NCBI GenBank assembly: GCA_944548615.1
Contig: OX155978.1
Coordinates: forward strand, 8,548,519-8,612,518
Origin: Micropterix aruncella
Lineage: Eukaryota; Arthropoda; Insecta; Lepidoptera; Micropterigidae
Direction: 5' to 3'
Length of the DNA: 64,000 nt
Part shown: positions 54,396-64,000 of the stretch, piece after piece
Numbering within the stretch: position 1 is the stretch's first letter
Layout of the letters: each line of letters opens with the position of its first letter
Translations under genes and position numbers: made by a program
Notes under the pieces: model-generated
What the model saw: the letters and a program-made list of their open reading frames with translations, nothing else
Database searches by the model: none
What the model was told of the DNA's origin: nothing

Positions 54396-54961
54396 CTAGC
54401 CGACCCGGCGAACGTACCGCCTAACAGTCAATGAATGTCGTATTACAGATTAGCTGAACTTAATTTATGATTTTATGTAAGTAATACAATGAATACAAAT
54501 TAAATATTAAGTCAATACTTTATTAAGATAATAACACAAAAAGAATGATAAAAGTATAAAAATTAAGTATACCAATCGCGTGTCAGCAAGACATGATTGA
54601 ATTAAACTATTTACATATTGTGCAGCATGGGATGCACTCGGTTTAATTCTCTTCATTGAAGCACCTTGTGATATACGACATTTTTTGTTTTGTTATCAGG
54701 CGCAAGAACAAATAAAGCGTATGATTTGCCGGCACGTGAGCATGCCACGTACAAATGGCCATGACAAAATCACGGATCTACATTTTGTATGGGAGAATGT
54801 TTTTTCTTTTATTTTAATTTTCGTCAATTTTCGTTTTTAATAGTTATTCTGCTATTCGGGACGGAGACAAATACTACAAATCCAAAACCATGAAAATCGG
54901 TTAGCCGTTCTCGAGGTATAAGTGTTCGAACAAACCCGACTTTATTTTATAAATATATAGA
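54396..54961 (-). mobile_element. Helitron derivative with helicase C-terminal remnant
   Basis: In reverse complement it starts TCTATATATTTATAAAATAA (54961) and ends ACGTTCGCCGGGTCGGCTAG (54396). A minus frame near 54650-54790 reads FCHGHLYVACSRAGKSYALF, VLAPDNKTKNVVYHKVLQ, stop: the last motif (HG.LYVA.SR) of the PIF1-like helicase of Helitron RepHel. It is therefore an internal-deletion derivative of an autonomous element. Confidence 0.88.
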
Positions 54962-54999
54962 TAAATATATCGATTTTAAAAAAAGTATTACTTTTCGCA

Positions 55000-55225
55000 C
55001 ACACCATGTATAAATATAATTTCTAAATATATGTACCAATAATTAATAGGTGTGTCCTGAAAACCAGGATAAGAGATATCCTGAGGATACCCCTAATTTG
55101 CAGCGTTTGTAGCTTTATTTCATAGTCTTTGTCTATTTATAGTTTTATTTTTTAATCTGTGTGTTCTTGTTTTTTTGTATATGTTTTTTATAACAGCTGC
55201 AAATAAATAAATATAATATCAATAA
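55000..55225 (+). repeat. LINE 3' UTR tail
   Basis: It contains the short hairpin box TGAAAACCAGGATAAGAGAT and ends AACAGCTGCAAATAAATAAA, a LINE-like poly(A)-signal end. No coding part. Confidence 0.4.
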
Positions 55226-56140
55226 TTAGTTTTTTGTTGACTATTTTTTTTTGTTATTGAGTGACAAGGAAAGTTACCAGGTTGAGCGGAAAGGGCAAGA
55301 CATGTTTGATAACGATATGGTGTTCATTGTTAGCTTATTCACAGATTTATAGATGCACGATAAAAAATCCGTAAAAGGCGTATTCAAACACGACTCTTGG
55401 ATATGTTTATCATCAGATATGCTTGAAAATGTTGAGCAGTCGGAAGCAGCGGGTAGCAATAACTTAATAAGTAACGCCCCATGTATGCGTGGGCGAATTA
55501 ATATCGTACGTGTGCCCATTAGAATAGCTCCGTCCTTATAATATAGACGACAAAACGCCCCTCCATATTATTATTATGCCCGTACCACGCTGGCTGGATT
55601 GTAATTACAATATAATCGACTAGCGCACTCTCCAATTTATTACTGTAATTAAATCCTAATAAAGTGGGATTATCATAGTTATCTATATATAAGGAGGATC
55701 TATCTCTGGTTAGTATCGACGAAGGCAGTTGTTCACTTTGGTGTGAAGAGTAATAATAATAATAAAAGTCGATAGATTTTGAGCGTGATCTCCCTTCGGG
55801 AATGGACATCACGCTCTTTTTTATTATTATTATTATTAGGCTACGCGGTGACAGCAGGGGGAAGAAACCCCGCCCACCACCCGGGCAGTTCTAACGACAT
55901 GGGTCGTTTTATCTACCCGGGATATCGTGCATCGACAACCTCACGGTACCAGAAGGATATTACGTGAGGGGTGGATGAACGGAGGTATGGTGGAAGATTC
56001 TCCTGGTTTCTACCCCCATCCGGCACCCCGTGAACCGTTTATTTAATCAAAGAAATATCAACATTTCACTTACTATCTAACATTATAATATATACAAGTT
56101 TTAGCTTACGTACTAAAGTTATAAACAGAGTAAAGAAAAA
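55226..56140. other. Unassigned; hairpin with (AAT)n/(ATT)n arms at 55750-55838
   Basis: AGCGTGATCTCCC and GGACATCACGCT are inverted and extended by AATAATAATAAT and ATTATTATTATT, so two elements may meet tail to tail. A segment at 55840-56030 (GGGAAGAAACCCCGCCCACC) is GC-rich. Short frames on both strands are not recognised. Confidence 0.4.
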
Positions 56141-56142
56141 TT

Positions 56143-56272
56143 TCGTGTTTTACATCGTTATTTCCGTATTTCATCGTACTTCCGTGTTTTACATCGTACT
56201 TCCGTATTTCCGTGTATTACATCGTAGTTCCGTATTTCATCGTATTTCCGTGTATTACATCGTTATAATTTT
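56143..56272 (+). repeat. TTCCGTGTTTTACATCGTA minisatellite
   Basis: About seven degenerate 14-20-bp units built from TTCCGTGTTTTACATCGT and TTCCGTATTTCATCGTA. Confidence 0.88.
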
Positions 56273-56676
56273 CTCAGTATGCAAACTTAGAACAGCAGGC
56301 AAAATAATGAATCTTAAATATATGTATATCCAGTATTTTATCAAATGCATGCGTGAATGGGTAATTGCGGATCTTTTTGGACTGGCCGTAAACGCTATGG
56401 CGTTAATTAAAGCTTAGTGGGGAGGGGAACGATCAAAGGGCGCCAGATAATGTGTCAATTTGTATAGTCTGCGCGGAGTTTGCTCTACCTCAAGTCGATT
56501 TCACACTCGCCAGAGCGTAAGTCGACGCGGAACGAGTCGACGCCAATGAACCGACAAATTACAACCCGCCCACAAACTTAAAATTGGAACTAGCAACTCA
56601 CTTTTCTTACGGCTGAATATACGAGGGATGGAACGTTTTGAAGATATCATCGAGTGGAAATATATTGCTAATGGGA

Positions 56677-56915
56677 GCTAATAGGCCCTTGCTGAGATGT
56701 CCACGAAGACCCATTTGTTCAGGGTTGGTCAGAATGCAAAATCGATTAGCTTACGCCGCATGGTGCGCAGACCGTCCAGGAGCGCCAGAAGATTGACTCC
56801 TATGGGGAACCTTCTGAGTGGAGGCCGCCGGATGGGTTTTGACCCGTGAGTATGACCGACCCTGAACGAATGGGTCTTCCTAGCTAACTCCAACAGGGCC
56901 TATTAGCTCCCTGTA
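56677..56915. mobile_element. ACGGG-family foldback made of two 3' ends
   Basis: GGGAGCTAATAGGCCCTTGC to AGGGTTGGTCA on the left is the inverse of TGACCGACCCTGAACGAATG to GGCCTATTAGCTCCC on the right (about 58 bp each). In between is one plus-strand 3' third (CGCAGACCGTCCAGGAGCGC). Confidence 0.85.
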
Positions 56916-56924
56916 CAACGAACA

Positions 56925-57010
56925 ATAGACTTCACAAAGAATTGCTCGATTGCTTTAATGTCTCCCCCTCTCCCTATGACACTCACCATCCGTGCGCTGC
57001 TGTCAACAAG
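56925..57010. repeat. Repeat shared with 58865-58950
   Basis: ACAACGAACAATAGAC, TTCACAAAGAATTGCTCGAT and CACTCACCATCCGTGCGCTG occur at both places in the same orientation. The family was not identified; the second copy lies next to a minus-strand LINE. Confidence 0.7.
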
Positions 57011-57094
57011 TGATGCTGCACGCCAAATTTCAGCTCAGTCGGATAAAGCGTTTGGACGCTGTTGTGAAGAAATTATACACAAACTGTATAATTG

Positions 57095-57560
57095 TTGAGT
57101 GTAAGAAAAATGTTTGTGCTGGTAACTCTCACTAAATTCCAGAGTGAGTTAGGAGAACAGAAAAAAAGCCAGCAATCTCGTGTGTCGAGAAGATCGAAAC
57201 AAACGAATTTTACAATACCGCTTAGGAGATCCGCTTTTGGCCAATCCAGTTTCTCTTATCTTGCCCCCAAATTTTATAATTGTCTACCATCAAACATTAA
57301 AGACATTAAAATTTCATATAGATTTAAAAATAGTTTTAGTGCCTACCTCTTAAATTGTACAAATGCAGATATTGAACACCTTATTAGATAATTGAATCTT
57401 TATAATAAAAATATAATAGTATATGTAGTAATATAAATTTATGATTTCTAAATGTAATTTTGTTTTAATTTTTGTGAATTTATTTTGTATAATATTAATA
57501 CGTATTAATACTTATTAACACATAAATAAATATATATTAAATTTCATCATGTTCTAAAAT
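57095..57560 (+). pseudogene. LINE 3' end
   Basis: The frame reads SRRSKQTNFTIPLRRSAFGQ, SSFSYLAPKFYNCLPSNIKD and SYRFKNSFSAYLLNCTNA, a CR1/Jockey-like C-terminus. The AT-rich UTR runs on to about 57560. Confidence 0.8.
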
Positions 57561-58500
57561 AAAATTATAGGTTATTGACAATTTTCATGACATTTTCTTA
57601 CGAATTTTTAATTAGGTAATTAAGATATTTCTCTTACATTAAGTATGATTTTGTTTATTTATATAAATATATTATTATACATTTCTTAGGATAATTAAAA
57701 TAAATTGTCTATCTTGGAACAGGCGGCAGCCTAGTTAGGTTAAGACTTTTGTATATTGAATCTACTCATAATTTGAACTCAGAAAATAATTTGAAATTTG
57801 AAACTGACACACAGACATACTTTATTTATTTTTATTTTATTTATTTTATTTATTTAGGTAAGTAACATCATGAACTTATAATTAGATACATAATTCTTTA
57901 AAAAAACATGTTCTTATGCCGATTATAACTTACGCCGTTCGAAGTTATTTAAAAAATATTTTACAAACTAAATTATGAAACAAAAAATACAATACATCCG
58001 TAAATACTTATCAATCAAATGACCGCAAAAGTTGTAGAGTTAACCGCAAACATATAAACGTATACAACATAAATTGAAAATTAGTAAATGGGAATACATA
58101 TATAAGTTATATTAAATTTATACTTTCATATTACAAATCAATAATTACTGGCAGTTGTCGCTGCAGCTTCAAGGGCGGTTCGTACTGCCGATTTGAAGCT
58201 AATTTTGTTTCTACTATAAATGTCAAGCCCTGTGAATTTATCATTATACGTACTATGGCAGTCGGTTACCCTTCCTCTCGCGAAGTAAAAATTCAGCTAT
58301 CACTTTTGCGCGCGACATTTTCGCGCGTAAAATCGGCGCGAGTCGACCGACCTTGATACAAACGACCATAACTTGAAAACCACTATACGGATCATAAAAA
58401 AAAATACTGCAAAATGATCGCATTGAAATTTGACATATAAAAAATTATAACCTGGAAATTGGGAGAGTCCGCGGTTGGTCCCGCAAGGGATGTTACGGAG
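57560..58500. other. AT-rich, mostly unassigned
   Basis: 57700-57860 contains a LINE-tail-like box (GCGGCAGCCTAGTTAGGTTA) and (TTTA)n. 58240-58450 has GCGCGCGACATTTTCGCGCG, a palindromic patch, and AATGATCGCATTGAAATTTG, which is also found in the piggyBac-like MITEs, so a related element may lie here. Confidence 0.45.
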
Positions 58501-58755
58501 CTACCGGGGCATTGAATTGCGCGTGTAGTTAGAATGTCGTCTCGGGGGCTCGAATAACGGTATAGATCGGGTCTTACGTTGCGGCACCTTCAGAGCGATG
58601 CTCGAAACTATGTATGGGCTATCCAGCGTCCCATTGACGATGTCATGTAGCGCAGCCATATCCGCAGCAGTTCGCCGATCCTCAAGCGACAGCATATTAA
58701 AATGCTGTAGCCTATACTCTTTAAATAGCCTTAATCGTCTCAGAGGAGCTCAAAA
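58500..58755 (-). pseudogene. LINE reverse-transcriptase C-terminal fragment
   Basis: The minus strand reads LRLFKEYRLQHFNMLSLEDR, RTAADMAALHDIVNGTLDSP, YIVSSIALKVPQRKTRSIPL and FEPPRRHSNYTRNSMPR, a typical LINE end (SLEDRR..ADM..L..I.NG..D.P). It is open but truncated. Confidence 0.82.
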
Positions 58756-59329
58756 TAAATATTTCCCTCTTTATCTCTAAGAAAAAGAGAAATGTCGTTA
58801 TACCTTCCCCTGGGGCGCCGGGCTCAACTGTAGTTGACAACACGCCACTGTCGTCTGGTATCTGTACAACGAACAATAGACACTTCACAAAGAATTGCTC
58901 GATTGCTTTAATGTCGCCTCCTCTCCCTATGCCACTCACCATCCGTGCGCTGTCGCCGGCGGACGTCGTTCTCCGCGTCGCGAATATCGCTCCAGTCACA
59001 TTTAACGGTGAAAGTTTTCACTGTATATACGATCGGCTGCCCGATAACTTTCTTCCCCATCCGGAATGGAGATTGCAGCTCGGGGTAAATCGCTGCATTT
59101 TAACCGTTCAAGATTCGCCGGCGACTGACTAAATTAACCACGGGTCCCGACATCCCAGACGCTGACTATTCATAAGTTTCAAAATGACTTCTCACAAAAA
59201 AGTGCTCGAGCTGGGATCGGATAGGGAGACTGTCTTTTCCTCAGTTTTCTTTCATACCGTAACGGTGGACAACTACGCTTACGACGACAATATAGTTTGT
59301 TTGTTTGAGGAACTTTATTATATTTTATA

Positions 59330-59583
59330 CTAGCTGACCCGGCGAACTTCGCACCGCCTAACAATGAATATCGTGTTACAGATTAGCTGAACTTAATTTA
59401 TGATTTTATGAAAGTAATACAATGAATACAGAATAAATATTAAGTTCACTGCTTTATTAAGATAATAACACAAAAACAAATATAAAAGTACAAAAATTAA
59501 GTATATCAATCGCGTGTCAGCAAGACATGATCGAATTAAACTATTTACATATTGTGCAGTATGAGATGCACTCGGTTTAATTC
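59330..59583 (-). mobile_element. Helitron 3' end (minus), cut by an ACGGG piece
   Basis: It is collinear with 54396-54660: reversed terminus CTAGCTGACCCGGCGAACTT and CAATCGCGTGTCAGCAAGAC. It stops at CGGTTTAATTCTC, after which the ACGGG sequence begins. Confidence 0.88.
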
Positions 59584-59990
59584 TCTGGTTACGGGTTCGA
59601 GGTCGCTTGCTCGGTCCTCTCCCTTACGTAGCGGTGATTCAGTATCTACCGAATCTATCGCGGACCACGGCGTTCATCGCCCGCCTACCACTTGGGATAG
59701 GGTGACCGAATTGGTCGTTTCAAAAGCAGTTAGCCTGAGGTTAACAAACATCCCCGCTCTTCAGGAAACAAAGACGTTTCCAGGCGCCCCGGTTATCAGT
59801 CGAAATGCGTATTCGATTGGCTGACGCCGCTCGGTGCGCAAACCGCCAAAGAGCGATTCTCACGGAAACTGGACCGCAGGCACAGAGTCCTATCCGGGCT
59901 CGCGTGGAGGCTGCCGGATGGGTGCTTATCTGTGAGTTGGGCCGATCCTAACACATTGGTCATAATGGCCTAACTGCCATTAACACATGG
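59584..59990 (+). mobile_element. ACGGG-family copy, 5'-truncated
   Basis: GGTTACGGGTTCGAGGTCGC, TCTATCGCGGACCACGGCGT and GCTCGCGTGGAGGCTGCCGG match the middle and end of the family, with divergence typical of an older copy. Confidence 0.85.
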
Positions 59991-60064
59991 GTTTTAATGC
60001 TGCTTGGTGCTGGGCCGGCCGCGTCAAGGGGGGGGGGGGGGAGGGGGCGCCCCCCGCGCCTCTC

Positions 60065-60315
60065 ATATGTAACCGACTTGAGTAATTACATTGATAGCAA
60101 TAAACTATCGCGAGTGAATCAAACAAAAGATCTAGGAGTGACCTTTGACTTGAGAATTATCAACTAGGTTGACTACACCCTAGTTGATAATTCTTGCAAA
60201 TTGCTAGGTTTTGTAATGAAGAACATGAGACAGTTCAACAACACATTCGTCATGTGCTTTCTATTCAATTCTCTAATTCGGAGTAGCTTAGAAGTAAACG
60301 CTGCAATAAGGAGTA
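60065..60315 (+). pseudogene. LINE reverse-transcriptase fragment
   Basis: The frame reads NYIDSNKLSRVNQTKDLGVT, FDLRI, then KLLGFVMKNMRQFNNTFVMC and FLFNSLIRSSLEVNAAI. A 16-bp palindrome (GAATTATCAACTAG...CTAGTTGATAATTC) at about 60158-60200 interrupts it. Confidence 0.7.
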
Positions 60316-60415
60316 CCTACTTACGAAAATAGATACATATCCAGGCTGGAGAGTATATAGAATAATTGCAGGTCAAAATAATTGCGCAAAAAACTAAACT
60401 GAACTGCTAAGGGCT

Positions 60416-61003
60416 CTCTAGACCAGGGTTTCCAAAATCATGCCCCCCTATATTTTTCTTCATTGCTTCAATAAAAAACACAAATTATTTTTACGATATT
60501 TATTTCACACGACTTATTATTTATTAATGGGATGTTTGCGCCTGCATTTTTTGAACCAGTTGATCGATATTAGGTTCTGTTATTGACAGAGCTATCATGA
60601 AATCATTATCGACTGCAAGACGATTTCGCTGCTTAGTCTTAATATGCACTAATGCTGAAAATCCGGTTTCACATAAGTAAGTCGAAGAAAATGGCAGAAG
60701 TATTCGCAAAGCGAAAGTGGCAACTTTTGGATTAAGGAGAAAGCGTTTATCCAAAATTTCTCCAAAGTCAAGAGGTGAAAGTCATCTTTGATTGTCAAAT
60801 CTGCCTTCATTTCCAGAAATTCTGGTAATTGCAGAACATTGACATGAAACATCTGTGTGTGTTTTAAATAATAAACAATGGTAACTATGGTAAGTAATTA
60901 GATTAAAATATCCGAACACTTCATGCCCCCCATAAGATCTCTCTACGCCCCCCCCCCCCCCGGGGGGGGCACGCCCCGCCGGTTGAGAAGTCCTGCTCTA
61001 GAC
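60416..61003 (-). mobile_element. hAT derivative with perfect 8-bp target duplication
   Basis: CTCTAGAC occurs at 60416-60423 and 60996-61003. The 572-bp element starts CAGGGTTTCCAAAATCATGC and its reversed right end is CAGGACTTCTCAACCGGCGG. A transposase C-terminal remnant lies within (60524-60852). A poly-C/poly-G foldback sits near the right end (60947-60970). Confidence 0.92.
60524..60852 (-). pseudogene. hAT transposase, C-terminal dimerisation domain remnant
   Basis: The minus strand reads MFHVNVLQLPEFLEMKADLT in one frame, then KRFLLNPKVATFALRILLPF, SSTYLCETGFSALVHIKTKQ, RNRLAVDNDFMIALSITEPN and IDQLVQKMQ. The LPFSSTYLCE.GFSAL..IK...RN.L pattern is the hAT dimerisation region in the group related to ZBED5/SCAND3-like proteins. 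A frameshift near 60760 and loss of the catalytic part inactivate it. Confidence 0.9.
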
Positions 61004-61429
61004 GATCAAGCATGCTTGTCAAGCATGGCGTCGCGGGCTGGGCAGGGATCTAAACCGCAGGAAATATGCAAATATATTTTTTAATATTTACTAAAAATGC
61101 CTAATTTTGTAGTTTTGAACCAGAGAGTCACGTTATTCATCAATCAATTACGTCTAATTAACGTGACTCCCTGGTATAAACTACAAAATTAGGCATTTGT
61201 GGTGAATATTTAAAAAAAATATTTGCATAATTCCTGCGGTTTAGGATCCCCTCTCAGCCCGCAACGTTTTTCTGTTCAACACTGATTACAGCAATGTGTT
61301 TCTACGATTACATGTTTAAAACACTGACGAATTCTGACAACGATAACAAAATAAAAATGACGTATAATATAGTCGAGGGATTCCCTGTAAAATTTAAACG
61401 AAAAGGGCTGCCAACTTGGGAGATTTTAA

Positions 61430-61590
61430 TTCCCTAGTTTTTTATTTAAATAAAAAAATCAGTGTTACGTAACGCGTTGTTCGACACCCCCCCCCCCCCC
61501 CCTCTCCCGCTCCTGTAAGGCATCGTAACATTTTACAAGACCCTCCTATCGCCCAAATTGCGTTACGTAATACTTGAACATTCCCTTTGA
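61430..61590. repeat. TIR-element end, TTACGTAAC type
   Basis: GTGTTACGTAACGCGTTGTT with a long C run (61487-61503) and the reverse AAGTATTACGTAACGCAATT near 61556-61576 are the two ends of a short inverted-repeat element with a CCCTCCTATC spacer. Confidence 0.6.
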
Positions 61591-61720
61591 CAGTTGTCAA
61601 ATATATTATGTATTGTTTTAATTAGCTTGCCTGGATACCGATTTCAAATACCACCTATGTAATAACTATACTCAGACTAGTGCTACTATATGACGATTGT
61701 TACCGATTTAATCGTCAACA

Positions 61721-62712
61721 TTATCCCTTCAGCTACGTAACGACCAAATTTGGTTGCACATCAGAACACCGTTGACCAATATTGGCGGTTTGCTCCCGGA
61801 GCGCACAGTAATATTATTTTATAATTCGAACGCATCCTAAAATCCATACCAAATATCTCATTATTGACATAGGTACATAGACGGCCGCTAGAATAACTTC
61901 GTGCATCATTTCGCGGATATTTCTGGTAAAATTCCATTATCAAACATCATATTTTTTTTTTCGAGAAATCATCAAAAATGTTATTGCTTTTTATGAGCTA
62001 ATCTAAATCTAAATATTTTTGTATGTAAATAAGCACAACGAAATATTAGCTTTGATAGAATCTAATAAAGATCACGATAGTATTTACAATTTCTAAGTAG
62101 GGTTCCGTATTTTTCCGTAAGACAAGTACAAGTTAGAAATGCCGAGTTTTTTTTTCACTTTTTCGACTTTCTCATAATATTCATAATTATCAATATTTTT
62201 TTTTTCAGGGTTACAACTTTATTCATTTCATTTTTGTACATTTATCCCCATTTTTATCACTGTTATAAGTAACTCGCAAAAATTGAACACCGAAATGCAG
62301 CTAATGCTCATTGCCCACCTAACTAGGACTAAACAGTCCCGTATCTAGGCGGGTCAGAGTAATTAAAATAAGTAATACAACTTATGTAACAATTAGCCTA
62401 ATTAACGCAAAAAAAACTTTTTATTTTTATAATCAATGAATGTACTTAATTAAGATTGAATAATATATAATAATAAATAAATAACATTATAATACAAATC
62501 AAAACATTAAATTTGTACGAATTGTTTTATAAAATGAGATTTCAATATTCTATATACCAAATGTCAATGCGATCATTGCACAGTTGTTCGTTTCTGATTA
62601 CTGTAGTAGTTTTAAAGTTATAGTACTTTTTGTCGAGCGCGGCGATATTGCAAGAAATTCCAATAAATTGCCGCGGTCTGCCATGAAATTATGCCGCTAC
62701 TCGAAGAGTTAA
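61721..62712 (-). mobile_element. piggyBac-like MITE, copy 3, split by a LINE tail
   Basis: The borders are TTAT before CCCTTCAGCTACG (61721) and TTAA after CGAAGAG (62709-62712). It is collinear in reverse with copies 1 and 2 except for an insertion at about 62195-62520. Confidence 0.82.
62195..62520 (-). repeat. LINE 3' UTR inserted in the piggyBac-like MITE
   Basis: AT-rich insert with GCCCACCTAACTAGGACTAA and CCCGTATCTAGGCGGGTCAG, the hairpin-like tail box also seen at 16690 and 19205. No coding part. Its borders with the MITE are only approximate. Confidence 0.55.
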
Positions 62713-63067
62713 TCTCCACAGCCCACTTGCCAAAGCAATATGACCGATTGTCCTATTGAATGGGAATGGTCGATCTCGAAGGAGCGGCTCACACTCATAC
62801 ATTTGTCAGTGTCGTAAAAATACAATGGAATGATATCTTTTGTTTCAGGTGAGTACAAACGTAAATAATATCCAGTTGGACGTGATATGCATTGTTCCCT
62901 CAGCTGCCACCGAAACGCGGTTCCTTCGCGCACACCTCGGTAAGGTAAATAAAACATACTTCATAAGTCCGTGGCGTTATGGCAAAAGTTGATATGTCCG
63001 TTTCGTATTACTTTACAGGAAACGATATATCCCATTTGATGAGCTACAAAATAATAGATAGAAATAA

Positions 63068-63366
63068 ACGGGACTTGTCAAGCATCGCGTCTCGGGCCGG
63101 GAGGTTATCGTAAACCGCAGGAAACATGTTTATTTTATTTTATTATTATTTACCAAAAATGCCTAATTTTGTAGTTTATACCAGGGAATCGAGTCATTCA
63201 TCAATCAATTACCTCTGATTAACCTGACTCTGGTATAAAAATACAAAATTAGGCATTTTAAAAATATTTAAAAAAAATGCATATTTCCTGCGGTTTACGA
63301 TCTCCTCCCCGCCCGCGACGCGATGCTTGACAAGCATGCTTGATCGTCTATAGAGCCCCTTACACC
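63068..63366. mobile_element. Palindromic MITE, copy 5
   Basis: CTTGTCAAGCATCGCGTCTC, ATGCCTAATTTTGTAG, TTATACCAGGGAATC and the inverse arm to TAGAGCCCCTTAC. The left arm lacks its first ~30 bp. Confidence 0.9.
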
Positions 63367-63409
63367 TAACTTTACTATGAAGTGTTTATATGGATCTGTG
63401 CATGTAACA

Positions 63410-63738
63410 TGTGTGTAAGGGGCTATCTAGGACGATCAAAATGCTTGTCAAGCATCGCGTCGCGGGCTGGGAAGGGATCGTAAGCCGCAGGAAATATGTT
63501 TTTTTTTTTTATATTTACCAAAAATGCAAAATTTAGTAGTTTATACCAGGGAATCACGTCATTCATCAATCCATTTCGTCTAATATACTTGACTCCCTGT
63601 TATACAACTACAAAATTAGGCATTTTTGGTAAATATTAAAAAATATATTTGGCCATATCCTGCGGTTTACGATCCCCTCCCAGCCCGCGACGCGATGCTT
63701 GACAAGCATGCTTGATCGTTTAGAGAGCCCCTTACAGC
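63410..63738. mobile_element. Palindromic MITE, copy 6 (complete)
   Basis: From GTAAGGGGCTATCTAGGACG to TTTAGAGAGCCCCTTAC, with all inner boxes (CAAGCAT, GATCGTAAGCCGCAGG, TTATACCAGGGAATC). It lies 44 bp from copy 5 in the same loop orientation. Confidence 0.92.
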
Positions 63739-64000
63739 CTTAGACCAGCCTTTTGATTCTGTTGATTCTGGAAAGTCTTGCCGGGAAAGTCTCATTAATA
63801 CTAATTGTAATAATATCTTAATTATTAGCTTAATTAAGCAAGTAGTAATATTATTTATAAAGCTAGTCAACATAAGTAAAATTTAAACAAACATTCGATA
63901 CTAGTTACCTATTGACAAGGCACTAGCCTCGGTAGGAACTCAACTGCTATACATAGGTGTTATTTCTGTAAATAAAGATTTTTTAAAAAGGTATTGCAAA

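Larger units (their letters stand above)
60411..61266. mobile_element. Palindromic MITE, copy 4, interrupted by an hAT derivative
   Basis: The start GGGCTCTCTAGAC (60411) is separated from GATCAAGCATGCTTGTCAAG (61004) by the hAT element. The right arm is truncated at GCCCGCAACG. The loop (TCATCAATCAATTACGTCTA) is in the opposite orientation to copy 1. Confidence 0.88.

Overview
The window reads as animal nuclear DNA, most likely from a moth or butterfly (inference). Supporting signs are a spliced gene with GT-AG borders, tRNA-headed SINEs with (CTAT)n or (AAAC)n tails, Helitrons with the TC...CTAG-T ends usual in Lepidoptera, RTE, Jockey/CR1, R2-group and Penelope retroelement pieces, and remnants of hAT, mariner, Harbinger and piggyBac elements. 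No host housekeeping exon, rRNA, true tRNA or CRISPR was found. The stretch looks like transposon-dense, gene-poor (heterochromatin or W-like) sequence.

Layout. 1-4.7 kb: half of a 280-bp foldback repeat, then a well preserved 4.2-kb DNA transposon (about 401-4637). It carries terminal inverted repeats, ten copies of a 20-bp subterminal motif, and one two-exon, 606-residue transposase-like gene, the only intact long gene in the window. 5-12 kb: LINE 3' ends, a SINE, the first copy of a high-copy family here called the ACGGG family, and a 1.5-kb inverted-repeat element with a LINE inside. 12-16.3 kb: a TTAA-flanked region with a 151-bp satellite array and microsatellites, a Harbinger remnant and a long-form ACGGG copy. 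16.3-23 kb: LINE tails, two Penelope-like fragments with 12-13-bp target duplications, a Helitron end, and converging LINE pieces. 23-31 kb: a piggyBac-like MITE, two RTE lineages (one split by an ACGGG insertion), mariner scraps and a second foldback copy. 31-37.8 kb: Jockey-like LINEs, an R2-group LINE nested in an RNase H LINE, palindromic MITEs and a second SINE. 37.8-44.6 kb: four clustered ACGGG copies, a Penelope end, an hAT MITE with a perfect 8-bp duplication, and two Helitrons in opposite orientation. 44.6-54.4 kb: LINEs, a piggyBac-like MITE, an ATTACGTAATC-type inverted-repeat element, a self-nested ACGGG pair and more copies. 54.4-64 kb: Helitrons with a helicase remnant, LINE ends, an hAT derivative inside a palindromic MITE, a third piggyBac-like MITE split by a LINE tail, and two more palindromic MITEs.

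How the parts relate. Nearly everything is mobile DNA layered on mobile DNA, and insertion order can be read from target duplications. ACGGG elements went into an RTE LINE (10-bp duplication) and into an older ACGGG copy (14-bp duplication). hAT elements went into TCTAGA sites, twice at the end of a palindromic MITE. RTE 3' ends went into palindromic MITEs. The two most novel-looking items are the 401-4637 transposon and the non-coding ACGGG family, which moves with 10-14-bp target duplications but has no A-tail. All identifications come from reading the sequence and recalled family features; no database search was run.
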